Shown here: one piece after another, positions 1 through 12,912 of the stretch | How the letters are laid out: each line of letters opens with the position of its first letter | How positions within the stretch are numbered: the stretch's first letter is position 1 | Source of the DNA: Thermomucor indicae-seudaticae | Lineage: Eukaryota > Mucoromycota > Mucoromycetes > Mucorales > Lichtheimiaceae | Direction: 5' to 3' | Assembly: GCA_000787465.1 (NCBI GenBank) | Contig: JSYX01000052.1 | Coordinates: 31,110 to 95,109, forward strand | DNA length: 64,000 nt | Position numbers and translations under genes: made by a program | Notes under the pieces: generated by a model | What the model was told of the DNA's origin: nothing | The model's input: the letters and a program-made list of their open reading frames with translations, nothing else | Database searches by the model: none

Positions 1-1543
1 AGGATATCCGCTTTGTCGGTCTGATTATCTTCAAGAACCAGCTGAAGCCTGATACAACCGAAAACATCGCCGAACTCAAGGCTGGTGCTACGCGCACCAT
101 CATGATCACAGGTGACACTGCGCTGACGGGTGTATACATTGCTCGCCAATGCGGCATGACACTTGCAAACTCGCGTATCCTGCTCGGTGACATCGACAAG
201 CGAACGAATCGGTTGGTATGGACAGATGTGGATGAACCCGAGAAGTTCCCTGATTGCGACGTGGACGAGTACTTGATGAACAAGGATCACACGCCTGTGG
301 AGCTGGCTGTCACAGGCAAGGCTTTCCAATGGCTGGTCGATAATGACCTTATCCGCAAGTACCTTTTGGATATTCGCGTCTTTGCTCGTATGACGCCCGC
401 CGGCAAGGTGCAATGTGTCCAACTGCACATGGAACGTGGTATTACTGCCATGACGGGTGATGGTGGCAACGACTGCGGTGCCCTCCGTGCAGCTCACGTC
501 GGTATTGCCATGTCTGATGCGGAAGCATCGATCGTCTCGCCTTTCAGCACCAGTATTCGAAGCGTCAAATCCTGTGTCGAACTCCTTCGTCAAGGCCGCG
601 CTGCGCTCGCTACATCGCTTACTGGTTACAAGTACTTGATCAGTAAGTTCCACTTCCTTTTTCATGATAGTACTCCCAAACGTGTCTTACATAACATCTT
701 TTTTTCCAAGTGTATGGCCAAGTCATGATGATGCTCAAGATCTTTACTTTTTACTTTTCCGTCACCATGTCTCAATACATTTGGATTGCCATTGACGTGT
801 TTATCACTGTCTTTTTGACTTGGGCTGTAACTCAGTCGCGCGCTGCAAAAAGCCTCTCGGAACAACGGCCTACTGCACGTCTGCTGGGTCCACAAACGCT
901 CGCATCCTGTATGGGTCTTGTTGCAATGAACTGGCTCTTTTTAAGCTGCACCTTTTACTTTTTGTATCAGCAAGGTAACGATAAGATGGGACCTCTTTAT
1001 CGATGACTGAAACTAACTTGAGGCGACTTTCTAGAGTGGTTCCGCTGCCACGAGTTCGACAGTGACGCTGTAGACCTTTCCAAATGGTGGCTGCTGGCCG
1101 ATAATTATGAGGGCGAAGTGCTGGCACTCGTCTGTCTGTTCATGTTTATCAACAATGCGGCCGTCTTCAACTTTGGATACAAGTTCCGTCGAAGTTTCTA
1201 CCGCAACTATGCGCTTGTGTTCTTGTGGCTCCTGTACCTCGCCATTGTCTCTTACTGGATGCTCGCAGATCCAAATCGCTTTGGTTGCCTCTTCCGCATC
1301 AACTGCGGTACCCCAGAAGTCCTGGAGCGCTTGAACTATACTGTGCCGCCTGTTTATATTGAACAATACAATACGCCACTGGGACATAATATTATGCCCT
1401 GGGATTTCCGTTGGAAGCTCTGGGGCATTTGCGTCGCTAATACTGTTGCCGCACTCGCTTACGAGCGGCTTGTCGTGCTCGGCCCTGTCCACACTTACTT
1501 GGCCAAGAAGTTCCCTGTCCGTCGGCTGCAGGTCACTCGATAA
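1..1543 (+). CDS. P5B-type cation/polyamine-transporting ATPase, C-terminal part (ATP13A2/Ypk9-like)
   Basis: The 5' part lies outside the window. Three exons are read: 1-642, 711-974 and 1035-1543, with GT-AG introns of 68 and 60 nt. The first exon carries the P-domain motif TGD (MITGDTALTG) and the hinge motif TGDGGNDCGAL, followed by AMSDAEASIVSPFS. This last pattern is typical of P5B ATPases (ATP13A2/Ypk9). The DKTGT phosphorylation site must lie upstream. The remaining exons encode about six hydrophobic segments, as expected for M5-M10, and end in a basic tail. The P5B family acts in vacuolar/lysosomal membranes and exports polyamines or handles metals; the substrate here is inferred from family only. 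Frame and splice phases are consistent throughout. It is convergent with the CTL gene, 263 bp apart. Confidence 0.93.
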
Positions 1544-1806
1544 ACAGATAGAGAAAATTTCTCCCCAGTGCCAGTTTTTACTAACTCTTCCATTATAATA
1601 CCTCTTTTGTTTTATCACCGTCTCACTCCTTTATATCTTGATACTAATTCATGCATTTGTTCCAATCTAATAATAAAATGATGGAGTATATCATGCGGCT
1701 TAACAGGAAGATCTGTTAATTACAACTAGAAGGCAAGTTGATGTAAAAGGAGAGATACAAGAATGGCTATATACGCGGGGAACAGAATATGGCAGTATAG
1801 ATGGAT
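1544..1806. other. Convergent 3' intergenic region
   Basis: AT-rich gap between the stop codons of the P5B ATPase and the CTL gene. It must hold both 3' UTRs. An AATAAA-like signal (aataataaaatg) occurs about 125 bp after the ATPase stop. No ORF of note. Confidence 0.6.
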
Positions 1807-4451
1807 TTAGTCGAATCCGGAAAAAATGTTGTGAGCTTTTGATGAATGAACCATGCCAGTGTCCAGATCAATTGCATAGCAAAGAAATGTTGCATCCACA
1901 CTATGAATCCGCAGACATTGAGAAGCTTGTAAATCATCTCACGTCTTACACCTGAACTTACATGCTCATCATAGCATATGAAAAAAATTGTGATATGTAA
2001 AGTGAACCAAGCGCACTGATCATGCCGACGATAAACCCGTGTGGCGTCCGCAGATTGTGTGTGGCATAGATATAAGCACCAAAACCAGACGTTAATCCGA
2101 GCACAAGTGAGCCGACATATAGTATGAGCTTCGTCAACATGTCTAAGAAGAAAAACTGTTGGTTGCGAGAAACAGCATGTATGTGGCTCTCTGCACTAAC
2201 CTCCCAAGAGTCCAGATAACAGATTTCTACGAAATATCTTTGTGCCTGACTTTGCTGATGGAAAGAAGCTCTCGCCAGTAATGCCTGCAAGGCTGATTGT
2301 ATAATGATTGATCTGGTTCACTAATGCTTCCACATAGGTCAAGATAAACGATACGATAGACACCAGCGGCCAGTTTCTGCGGGTATACTGCATGAAGAGT
2401 TGCTGCCATTAGATATAACGTAAGAGGGTGCTGTGAGCCTTTTCCCCTAACCTTTCTCATCATCCAAGAGCTACATTGTAAGAACTGGACAAGTGCGAGA
2501 ATCAGTCCAGCTAATGCTAGAGTACCAAGTGACGTGGATGAAGCACGCGCCAGGGCATCTTTCCATGCTCTGTCTTGCGCACTTGTTGGTTCATGTCTAT
2601 AATTTTGGGGTCGATAACTATTGTCTAGCAGACATGCTCATTTCTTTTTGGCGTACCTGTGGAAATACCAATAGGCTGTAACCGAAGAAAGTACGAATCT
2701 AAATCCCATATATAAGAGTGCGAGCTACTGCAGCAACGTTATCTTTTGTGCACATACCTTTGTGCATTGATCAACAAGGCCGCAGACCATAAATAAACGA
2801 AAATGTAGAACAGAGCCCAGAAATAGACATTGCTGTTCAGCACCCAGAGCATACCTATAGTATAGAAAAAGTCAAAAGAACGGAACACATCAAGTAATCT
2901 CCCATTTAGTTACATACGTGACCCATCTGTGTCATTTCCGTAGCCCATGAGCCATAGCCGAGTAAACAAGGTCAACCATACAATCGTAAAGATGACGAAA
3001 ATGCCTAGTAGCAGCAAGGACACAAATATAATACCAGGGTTGTACCGCAAGATATCGCAAGCGAACTAAAGATTTATCAACAAGGATTTACCGAATTTTC
3101 GAATAACAATCCTATTTTACCTGAACAGCAGCCGCTGTTTTGTTCACTCGTTGATAGTACCTGGCAATCATGATGACATACACAACTGCAGTTACGAGCG
3201 GGAAGAAAGAGAACACTGTTAAACTGAATATCTGGTGCTTAGTCGCTGTAGTCATGATAGATAGCATGATTCTCTTACCTCCTGTCAAGGTTGTTGGGCT
3301 GAAATGACTCCACAATAGTCCACACAAAGGTTCCCATTAAGGTGGCCGGTACAGATACTATGGTTATCCAGACTATGGTCTTTTCCCCATATCACGTATG
3401 AATCTTTAATCCTACATATAGACGCAGAAGCCTATGTATACTACCTTTGTGTAGCTACGAAGTATGGATATCCATATAATCCCCGCCACAAATGAAGTCA
3501 GCATCATGGCCGCCATAATTCCTTATTAGAAAGAAAGTCAGGATGATGATCATGAACAGTTGGTCAACGGATGCACTAACCCGCACTGTCAGTGATTGCT
3601 TTAAACGTGGAACCACGTGCGTATCTTTCTATAGCGTGACTCTTCATGAGGTATAGTCAATAGGAATTGCTCCATGACGTATATGCAGTCGCACGAGAGC
3701 TTACGTTGGTCGTTAAGGCGATGATAATACCAGAAATGATGAAAACAAGCATGCACAAGATATAGAGTACGGCAAAGATGGGATCGCGGTATTTCCGCTC
3801 GGATTTCCTTGCCGTGACGCCGAGAGGGATCTGGGGGCGCATCATCAATGATTGTTATCAACTTGGGGTCTTTTTTGCCACCGGGAAAAAAGGGGATAAG
3901 CGAAAAACTTACGGTGGTAACAGGTAACAAAGACTCGGAAAGAGACTTTGGACCACTTGTTTCCGCAATAGATGAAGAAGTCGGAGGAGGTTCTAGATAG
4001 ATGGCCGACGGTTTCTTTTTTCCTCAAGTATGGTTTAGTGCCGGTGCCACCGTATTGCATCAAATGTAACAAGACCTACAGGGCCCTCTTCATAGTCGTC
4101 AGAGTCGCGTATAGAAGGCGGCGAGTGTTGTTGTTGCCGACTTGTGACAAAGTCATCGCTATGCTCATCGTCAAATAAAAGCTGACTTCGGTCGGAATAT
4201 GCCTGTGATTCCGTGAGTGGAATGCTTTCTTCTCCGGCATGGTGTTGTTGGATAGAGTAAAAGAGACTATTGGAAATGGCCGCTTCGTCGTCCTCATTCT
4301 CTGACTCTTGGTCCATTCGCGCGTATGCTGATCGGCTCTGTAGTATGCTATCTTTTATAGCATGATAAACTCCTTTTGCGAAATCGGGTACCGAGTGTTG
4401 CATTGTGAAATGGCTGGAAAGGAAAAGAGAAGGTATGCAGCATGAATTCAA
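1807..4451 (-). CDS. Choline transporter-like (CTL/SLC44, Pns1 family) multi-pass membrane protein
   Basis: A multi-exon gene on the minus strand, rebuilt from family landmarks. An acidic cytosolic N-terminus (about 4451-4090) leads to the first membrane segment (RDPIFAVLYILCMLVFIISG, near 3780). Later exons carry YQRVNKTAAAVQ (3140-3180), SSVTAYWYFHR (about 2680), SSTSLGTLALAGLILALVQF (about 2510) and NWPLVSIVSFILTYVEALVN (about 2360). The final spliced exon reads IVDATFLCYAIDLDTG, a strong CTL signature, and ends at TAA 1807-1809. The last intron joins codon AT|T of the isoleucine. The start may be 4451 or the in-frame ATG at 4403. The family works at the plasma membrane; choline transport by fungal members is not firmly shown. 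Exon borders in 2700-3600 are approximate. Confidence 0.85.
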
Positions 4452-5733
4452 GCGGGCTTGATCCGTCTTCTAAATCGCCCCGTTTTGGCAATCCCTCAAA
4501 ACACTTTTTGCCACAACCAAATCCGATTCTTGATTGACTGTATCTTGCTCAAGACGCCATCCGATGAATGCGGGCTCTCTGTCTCACAGAGTTGCATTCA
4601 ATATGAACACGTATGAAGCTGAACCGTCAGACCACGTCTAATTTTATCGTAGCATTGCTTTTGATGTGTGATGATTGCCATCTTTTGCTAGACTTCATAG
4701 ACCAGCGGCCAGTGAGTCCATTCTTTTGCTCTGTCTGGCAGATCTGCCGTAGTGATCAGCGTCTCTCTTCTACTTCTAAGCACGTCATATACCGGTCAAT
4801 CAACGCTCGCCCAACAAGGCAACAACAAGAAACAGCAACGTTAACTCTGCAAGAGCCTCTGTTCGAGAAAAAGGATATCGAACCGCGTTCACCGCCAGGA
4901 CGTGCTTCCAAATGTGGACTTTCAAATAGACACATCCAGATACTGTTTAAAGCAAAGACATATATAACCCATCCGAGATCTCGTATCTATCATTGATTAA
5001 CAAAGCGCTCAAGTGATTCTCAAATAATCTACGGTGAACCCATTATGCTAGTGGTATTACGATTCACTTTAGTCGACACGCCTTGATCCACTCATTTTCG
5101 AGCTGGGATCCCTTTTCAAGTCGCTATTATTTTCTAAACCAACAAGAGCCACACGACAGACACTAACGCCTTGAAGGAACTAAATTATTTCACGTTCAGT
5201 GATCTTGATAACGCAGTACTTCTAATACAAGTCTTGCAATGTTGAAACCGCATACAGGCATGCATAAGTGCCCACAGAAAGGGAGACCAATCGTAACTCA
5301 AAGCTCTCCTCTTAGACGTCATTAAGACGATTTAGATACGTAATTCATGCAGATGCGACAGAGTGGAGACTCCGGTCTTCAGTGCTGTCGTTGTGTCTGC
5401 GATGAGATTAATCGCAACAGGACTTGATAACGATCATGTCTCGAGAGGGTAGGATCTGCAGAATAACATTGTAGCAACTACGTGTTATCAGCATATGCTG
5501 CCTGTATGTTCCTTCTCATCGTAAATGATGTTGCAAATGTCACTGGATTCTCTCAATTAAGCGGCTGATCGGCGAGTTCAAACAACTCAAACATTTGTTG
5601 GCTGCTTTGACCACGCCATTCACGATTGCCTCCTGATTGGTTAACCAATGAAAATTTTTTGTCCTGCGTTTAAAAGCAATGATCCTAGGTCAGTTGTTGT
5701 TCCTTCCTTTTCCCTCGGTCTCTGACTTGAAAG
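4452..5733. other. Divergent promoter region between CTL and CNBP genes
   Basis: About 1.28 kb between two divergent starts. One 127-codon plus-strand ORF (4613-4996) has no recognisable domain, and its composition does not argue for coding. The last 60 bp before the CNBP start are pyrimidine-rich (ttccttccttttccctcgg), a common feature near fungal transcription starts. Confidence 0.5.
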
Positions 5734-7093
5734 ATGTCTTTCCGTAATACTCGTGGTGGTTGTTACAAGTGCGGCGAATGCAAGTAGTTTCTTCTATTTA
5801 TTGTTTTTTTTTGTCGGGGAGTGTGATCGGGGAGAGATGTAGAGATTTACCTCTACAATTGCGGATCGAGGTGGGGAAAGGGGCAAACTGTGCAATGCAG
5901 GATGTGGGCGAGCAATCACTTGTTTCCGGTTCTTTCGCTTTGACAGACGTGGGCACAAGTGAAGCTTTCTTTTTATTTTATGATCTTGTGCATTGATTGC
6001 ATTGGCTTCGTAAGTGCTACGTTTGTCTTGAAGGATCGTCTAGCAAGTCTGGTTCAGCTCCTGTTTTTCCCACTGTGGAAATAAAGAAATGGAGAGAGTT
6101 GATGAATGTTGATTTTTAATGCTCGCATCTTTGTCTGTTTCTTTTTTTACTTGTTGCGTAAATAGTTGGTCATCAGGCGAAGGATTGCGATCGTTCCAAC
6201 TCGGTGTGGTGAGTTTGCACATTAAAGGAATGTGGTCTGGAAGGTGTTAAGATCTGTCTGTTAGCTACAACTGCAACCAGGAGGGCCACATGAGCAAGGA
6301 TTGGTAAGAGTGACATATCGGCGACCTCCTTGAAGATGTTTGTATTGAATGACTCGCTTGGTGTGTGATAGCACTGAGCCTCGTGCCGAGAAGCTTTGCT
6401 ACAAGTGCAACAAGCCTGGACATATGGTAAAGACGTTAGACGAACACGTATGAAAAGGGTGAAGAGAGGACATTAAATGTGGGGTACTTCTTTACTAGTC
6501 TCGCGACTGTCCGGAAGCTGCTGAGGACAGCTACAGCAGCGGTCCTTCGTGCTACAACGTAAGAAATTGTGAGTGATTCGTTATTGTGCCATGATCTTAA
6601 TGCGCCCGTTATGTAGTGTGGCAAGTCTGGTCACATTTCGCGTAACTGCCCTGACAGTGGTAATGGCTTTGGTGGTGGTCGTAACGGCAACGGTGGCGGA
6701 AAGTCTTGCTACAACTGCGGTGGCGTTGGTCACTTTAGCCGCGAGTAAGTCGCACTTGACGATCAATTGTATTCGCACATGGATTGATGAAAATACGACG
6801 CTATCATAGATGCCCTGCAGGTTCATCTGGTCAGAAGTGCTATAACTGTGGTGTAAGTGTTCTCGAGGAGACACTGTGTCGTTAGCTGATCGCTTACCTG
6901 TTCTCAATGCTTTTAGAACTTTGGCCACATTTCTCGCGACTGCGACCAACCTCAACAGGAAAAGGTCTGCTACAGTTGCCAGCAGCCTGGGCACCTCGTA
7001 AGTTTCTTTGTTCGAAGAACTGTTCATTTTATGTTGCGCCGTTACTTAAAAGCTATTTCTTTTCCCCAGTCCCGTGATTGCCCCGTAGCTTAA
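5734..7093 (+). CDS. CNBP/Gis2/Byr3-like protein with seven CCHC zinc knuckles
   Basis: Nine exons: 5734-5779, 6166-6208, 6265-6303, 6372-6426, 6499-6558, 6617-6744, 6810-6852, 6917-6997 and 7070-7093. They sum to 519 nt, giving 172 residues plus stop. The product holds seven C-X2-C-X4-H-X4-C knuckles, from CYKCGEFGHQAKDC to CYSCQQPGHLSRDC, with a Gly-rich RG linker between knuckles 4 and 5. This matches cellular nucleic-acid-binding protein (CNBP; Gis2 in yeast, Byr3 in fission yeast). Those proteins bind single-stranded nucleic acid and act in mRNA translation and stress granules. The first intron (386 nt) fits only if a GC donor (GCAAGT at 5780) is used, because that alone restores CGEFGH in knuckle 1. 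Introns fall inside or at the border of nearly every knuckle. Confidence 0.95.
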
Positions 7094-7541
7094 GCTCACT
7101 GAAGGCTCCGTCGTACTTGGCATATTTTAAATCAAGGAATAGCTTTTCTTGCGGCGAATGATCATACTATGTTGTATATAATCTGACATGTTATCTCCTA
7201 CCAATGCGCATAAAAAGCATGTACGAAGCGAAACGTAAAAGAATAGCAGAGAATGTATGAATGACTGGACTTTGAGTTGCACGTCCTTTGAAAGCATGGA
7301 TTTGAATAGATAGATCATGATTTCAGTGACGCCAATGATCACTGTTAAGTTTTTAGTCTGGCTTTAGCAGAAAGCATTGTGCAAGACTGCCGTTAAGCTC
7401 AAAAAAGCCGAGTTGCGAAGTCAGACCCCAGACGTCATCCTCAAAACGCTGTCACCTGCGGTTGCCCGATTGGGGTTGGGCGGAAGCGAAAGGCCAGGGC
7501 TGCTAGAACCGGCCCTTCAAACGAAAACTTTCTCATTCGCA
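7094..7541. other. Intergenic region between CNBP and F1 epsilon genes
   Basis: This stretch holds the 3' UTR of the knuckle-protein gene and the promoter of the ATP synthase subunit gene. Small ORFs on both strands look like chance. No RNA gene is evident. Confidence 0.5.
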
Positions 7542-7859
7542 ATGTCTGCTTGGAAGTCGGCTGGTCTTTCGTAAGCATCTCAGTTGCATGTCCAGCGTCC
7601 TTTTTTTGCAATTGCTGATTCCATTACGCGAACTTAGCTACCTGCAATACGCCAACATTTGCGCTCGTGCCCTCCGTAACAGCCTGAAGGATGAAGCCCG
7701 TGTCGCTGCTGCTCGCCGCAATGAGAACAACTTGAAGTATGCCAAGTGGGAAAACGGCAACCAGAAGGAACTTGTAAGTGTCTTTTGGGTTCGAATTGTG
7801 AGACTGGATAACTGAGAATGGCTCGATTTTATTAGAAACTGGCAAGCAAGAAGAACTAG
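7542..7859 (+). CDS. ATP15: Mitochondrial ATP synthase F1 subunit epsilon (ATP15 family)
   Basis: Three exons, 7542-7570, 7638-7773 and 7836-7859, give 62 residues plus stop. Yeast Atp15 has the same length. The product starts MSAWKSAGLSYLQY, contains ICARALRNSLKDE and KYAKWENGNQ, and ends KLASKKN. The W-x-x-AGL-(S/T)-Y-x-x-Y start and the FAKWENG-like block are hallmarks of the family. The subunit belongs to the central stalk of F1, on the matrix side of the inner mitochondrial membrane. No cleavable presequence is seen, as usual for this subunit. The phases of both introns are consistent. Confidence 0.95.
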
Positions 7860-8613
7860 GCGTACTTTTGTATGATTATTTTTAAAGACGTAGAAGCTGC
7901 ATGTAATTTTTTCCATACAGACCGATAGTGTACGGTACAAACACAACGTTATTAACAAACTTTTGTGCCAAAGTACGCAACTGCAGTCAATGTGCCTGTT
8001 TCGCGGCAAAGATTGAGAGTAATGGAATGGTGACCCAAGAGAATGGTCCATTTGAAGACGAGTAGTTTTAGCATGAGGCGTTTTAGTCGACATAGAAGAG
8101 AATGAGTCATACTCTGAAGTTTAATAATGCATGAGGGAATTTGTCTTACAGTTAGCGAGTTAATATGCTAGTTAACCGTCATATAGCCTACGCATTTTAG
8201 CCGTAATTGATCATTGAGGGTTGCTGGTCGTATTGGCTTTGGCTACACCAAAAAGTGTCCTAGAGAATACACTCTTAGATGCTCCATCATGGCGTGCACA
8301 CCTTGCAGAAGCGAGTCGCGTGGCTTATTGTGGCTTTTAAACTTGGTCTGCCTTGGAGCGGCGCACCATGGGGGCTCTGACCCCGGATTCAAGCACTGTA
8401 AGTATTTATTTACCACGCTTTCCTCCGCTTGAACGAAAAGACCGCGACGACAACAGACAGCGCTGTTCTTTTTCCTTTTCACTTGTTTAAAGATTCCTCG
8501 TAAACCTTGACTTGATACCTTCCTGCGCACCTATCGTTATTTAGTAAGTCAGGCCTTCTACCGCTCACTTAGTGTGAACCAACGAGTTCATGACCGACCT
8601 GTGCCTAGTAGTC
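7860..8613. other. Intergenic region upstream of CLU1
   Basis: About 750 bp without a supported gene. It holds the epsilon 3' UTR and the CLU1 promoter. ORFs of 65-151 codons overlap here on both strands without recognisable similarity. Confidence 0.5.
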
Positions 8614-11600
8614 ATGGTCGACCAAGTCGAACAATCGGAACAGCAGGCCCAAGTCAATGTCGCCGAGCCAACGCCTGCTCAGGACCAAGGCGCTGAGCAA
8701 GCCGCGGCGGCAGAAGGTATGCCATAACCGGGGGCTCTAGCGAGACCTTTTGCTCCAAGTTCTATACCAACCTCACGAGTTAGTGGTCGCCGAGGAGACC
8801 TATGAACTAACCATTAAGCTACCGAGCAAGCCCGGTGAATTGAAGATTATTGTAATTATTCAGAGGTTTATATATACTGCGTCTATCGCCCCCTTTAATG
8901 CTGAAGTTTTCAACAGGCAAGCCCTCGAGAAGCGATCCAGGACATAAAGCAATCGATCATGGAATCTCCAGAGACCTGCGCACATTCATGCTTCTATCTC
9001 GCTCTCAATGGCCAAAGATTGAACGATTTCTTGGAGTTGGGTGAGATCGAGGGTATCACGACCGAGACGGTACTCGAATTAGTAGAGGGTTCGTAAAAAC
9101 AGCATTCACTGGAAGGGGTCACAGTGCATTAAGACGCCAGATCTATAGATACGTATACTGAACGAGACGTTCGTCTACACGTGAATCGTCTGCGGGACCT
9201 GTTGGGTGGCCCTTACAAGTCGGATCCGTTGTCAGTAGGCATTGATCCCGGTCTTTCCTTTTTGACAGCTGTGACGGGCGAAATCGGTTAGTGGCACGGA
9301 TGGGGGGCAAAGAATGGAGGGAAGTTGATTGATATTATTATCTATCTAGACGAAGAGATTGTGCCTGAAAGCGAAAGAAAGGTCGAGGATTTGTTCTCTG
9401 ATGCACCTGTTCCAAAGCACGCTTTTACGGATGTTGACGTGAACGCTCGGGCCAAGCTATCCGATTTTGTGCCGCCTGATTTTCAGCGCTCTGCGCCACA
9501 ATGTCTTCGTTCGCTGTCGTTGTCTGGTTGGAATCCAGTACCGCATCAACGTCGCTTGAAGGGTGATTTACTCTACCTGACCGTCAAGACTTTGGAGAAC
9601 GATACGTTCCATATCACTGCCTCCACCCGAGGCTTCTTTGTCAACAATATGACCGACACCAAATTCGATCCGACTCCCAAGATTGGTCTGCGCAAGCTCG
9701 AAGCGCATTCGCTTATCACGTTGCTGCAGGACCTTTCACCTCAATTTGCTGCGAACTTCGCAAAGCTGCAGGACTTTATCACCCGCCATAACATGCTGGA
9801 GATTCTTCCCGTCAACACGTATTTCCCAGCGCATCCTTGGGCCGTCCAGGAGCCCAAGCATGTATTCGACCCCTCGCGTCCAGCCGAACCTCTTCTTTTG
9901 TATGGTGCAGATGCCGCGGAGTCGATGCGCGACTGGAACGACGAGTTACAATCGCACCGTGAGCTTCCAAAGACGAACCTGCAGGAGCGAGTACTGCGCG
10001 AACGTCTCATCAACAAAGTGCAAGCTGAGTTCACAGAAGCGGCTGTGCGCGGCGCGATGGCTGTGGTAAACGGATCGGTGACGCCTCTGAACCCTACGGA
10101 ACCAGAAGAATCGCACATGTACATGTACAACAATATCTTTTTCAGCAAGGGAAATGACGGCCGAGGCACCTTTGATGCTTTGGGCGGCGACGAAGCCGCA
10201 CATGTGGCTACAGGCAAAGATTTGGAAGGTGTCAGACTCCTTAACAGCATTGACGCAGAGGGTCTTTACACGCTTGCGAGTGTCATTGTTGACTATAAGG
10301 GCGAGCGCGTTGTTGCGCAGAGCATTGTCCCTGGCATTTTCCGCCGTCAGGACGAGAACTCCATTGTCTACGGCTCTGTCGACAATGGCGTGCAGATTTC
10401 AGCTGATCCCAAGTTCCACGAAACCATTGGCCGCGAGATTGCAAAGTCCTTGCACTTAGCTGAGCACACTTTGCTGGATAGCAATGACCAAGAAGTGAAG
10501 CTGTACACATCTTTGGAAACCAAGGGCTTGCAGGGTGCAGATGGTCGCCGATACATGCTGGACCTTTATCGTCTTAACCCTGTGGACATTGTATTCCAAG
10601 AGAATGAATGCGTTGAGAAGAATGGTGTTCCAGCCTATCCACACAAGATGACCCTGTTGCGACCGGAACTGATGAGTCTGTACTGGGAGCATAGATTCAG
10701 AGAGTGGGTCAAGGAAAAAACGGAGGAGATCAAGAAGCAACGGGAAGAGGAAAAGAAGTCGACGGACGAAGGACAGCCCGAAAAGTCAAGCGAGGAAGAA
10801 AAGAAGGGAGAAAAAGAACAAGAAGAAGAAGAAGAAGAAATCAAGATTGATGTCAGTGAATTCAAGTTGACCTTCAACCCTGACGTATTCACATCCGCCA
10901 AGCATGCTGGTGGAGCGGACTCTGAGACGATCAAGCAGCAAGAGGAAGCAGTTCGTGGCGCTTCCAAGTTTCTGAATGAGGATATTATTCCCAGCCTGGT
11001 TCTTGATTTCGCCTCTTATGCTATCTCTCCGCTGGACGGTGATGCCTTGACAAAAGCCATGCATCGTCGTGGTATTAATATGCGCTATCTTGGCAAGATT
11101 GCCCAACTTGTGTCGATCAGCGAAGACAAGCGTATCGCTCATATTCGTTCATTGGCCATCCAGGAGATGGTTGTCCGTGCGTCCAAACACTTGCTGCGCA
11201 AGTTTCTCTCCAGCTGCTCTCTCCAAGAAGCGAGTGCCTGTATTTCGCACTTCCTCAACTGCCTTCTCGGTACTGGCCTGAACGAGCATCCGAAACCTGT
11301 CTTGTCAGAGGGTAAAAACCGGAACAGCGTGGAGTGGGCTAGGCTGACACCAGAGTCATTGCAAAACATCCTTCGGAAGCGTGTCCTGGAGAAATTCCGG
11401 TTCAAGTTGGATGATGATTTTATCAAGCAACTCAAGCCTCTGCCTACCTTGCGCGAGATTTGCCTTCGGGTTGGTATCCAGTTGGCTGCGATTGACTACC
11501 GGTTCCATGCCTACACCGAAGAAGAAAAGGCCGCAATGGAAGCAGATAAGAAAGCAATGCTGAACTATACTTCCCGCCAAAAGCAGCAGCTGAAAGGACA

Positions 11601-12912
11601 CAAAAAGGGCAAAAAGCAGACCAGCAAAGAGAGTCAGACACCACCTGCTGTTCGGGAGTGGCGCCTAACCACGTTTATACCCGAGGATATTCAGAACGTG
11701 ATGCCCACTGTCAAGCAAGCGTCAACTAGAGTAAGATAGAGGTTTCTTTTTGATGCGTAACCGAACTGACGAAAGTTTTGACGTGGGATTCCTTGACAGA
11801 GTCTGTTTGCGGAAGAAACGTTTGAGGCTGGCAAGATGAGCTTAGCTCAAGGTCACCGACAGTTGGGTCTGGAACTCTTGCTAGAGTCCCTTACCCTGCA
11901 CGAGCAGACCTACGGATTCCTGCATCCCGAGACTAGCAAGTGTTATGCCACGTTGGCCATGATTTATCATCACAGCGATGACCGTGAAGCTGCTCTTGAT
12001 CTTCAGCGAAAGGCGGTTATTGCTTCCGAGAGAACAAACGGTGTAGATCACCCAGAAACTGTACATCATTATGTACGTATCATGCCGAATAATGTTACCG
12101 ATACGACTGACTGACTGACTGACTGATTGCTTCTCACAAACTTAGCTGAACCTTGGTCTGTTTGAGCATGCTGCAGGACGTACGAAACTGGCTCTTCGTT
12201 ATATTAAGCATGCATTATACTATTGGGACCTTGTGTTTGGCCCGGGACATCCTGATTCCGCAACGGCCGATAATAATGCGGGTGTTATGCTCCAGTCTTT
12301 GCGCGATTATCCAACAAGCACTAAATTCTTTGAACGGGCGTGCGCAACACAGGAAGAGATTCTTGGCAAAGATCATGTACTTACTGCCACTGGATACCAT
12401 GTGCTTGCCAAAGCGTACACTCTACAAGGCGATTTCGCAAAGGCTTTGAATGCTGAACGTGTTGCGTTTGGTGTCTTTGAAAAGAAGGTTCGTTTGTCTG
12501 ATTCGATATATAGAAATGGGATATTCATCAAAACGCCCCGTGAAACACTTAGCTTGGCGCCGAAGACCCGCGGACAAAGGAAAGTGACATGTGGCTCAAA
12601 GAATTGACTTCTAACGCCTTGATATCGGTAAGTCTATCCAACGCGAAAAGCATCATTCTTTTTTTTCTAAGTAACTGGGCTGTACAGGCGCAACGTGCGC
12701 GTATGGCCGAGCAGCAGAAGCAGCAAGTGCGGGTAGCGGGTCAGACCATACCGACAAAGCCAATGACGAACGGTACGAACGGTCACGTTAAACCTCGGCA
12801 ACATCTTGGTGAAATGCCGATTGACCAAGTGATGAAATACATTAACGGGACTTCATCGCGAAGTTCACCGAAAAAAGGAAAAAAGAAATCCAGTCAAAAC
12901 AAGCATCATTAG
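8614..12912 (+). CDS. CLU1: Clustered mitochondria protein (CLU1/TIF31)
   Basis: Nine exons: 8614-8716, 8784-8851, 8917-9088, 9149-9286, 9350-11730, 11800-12072, 12146-12487, 12553-12627 and 12688-12912. They sum to 3777 nt, 1258 residues, near the usual size of the family. The N-terminal part carries the CLU-N domain (TYELTIKLPSKPGELKII). The large exon 5 holds the CLU domain (GRRYMLDLYRLNPVDIVF) and the central domain, with an acidic/Lys-rich linker around 10710-10850. Exons 6-8 encode tetratricopeptide-like repeats typical of the C-terminus, and the tail is Lys-rich. CLU proteins are cytosolic RNA-associated factors needed for normal mitochondrial distribution; the yeast form co-purifies with eIF3. 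An in-frame ATG at 8590 would add eight residues. Confidence 0.96.
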
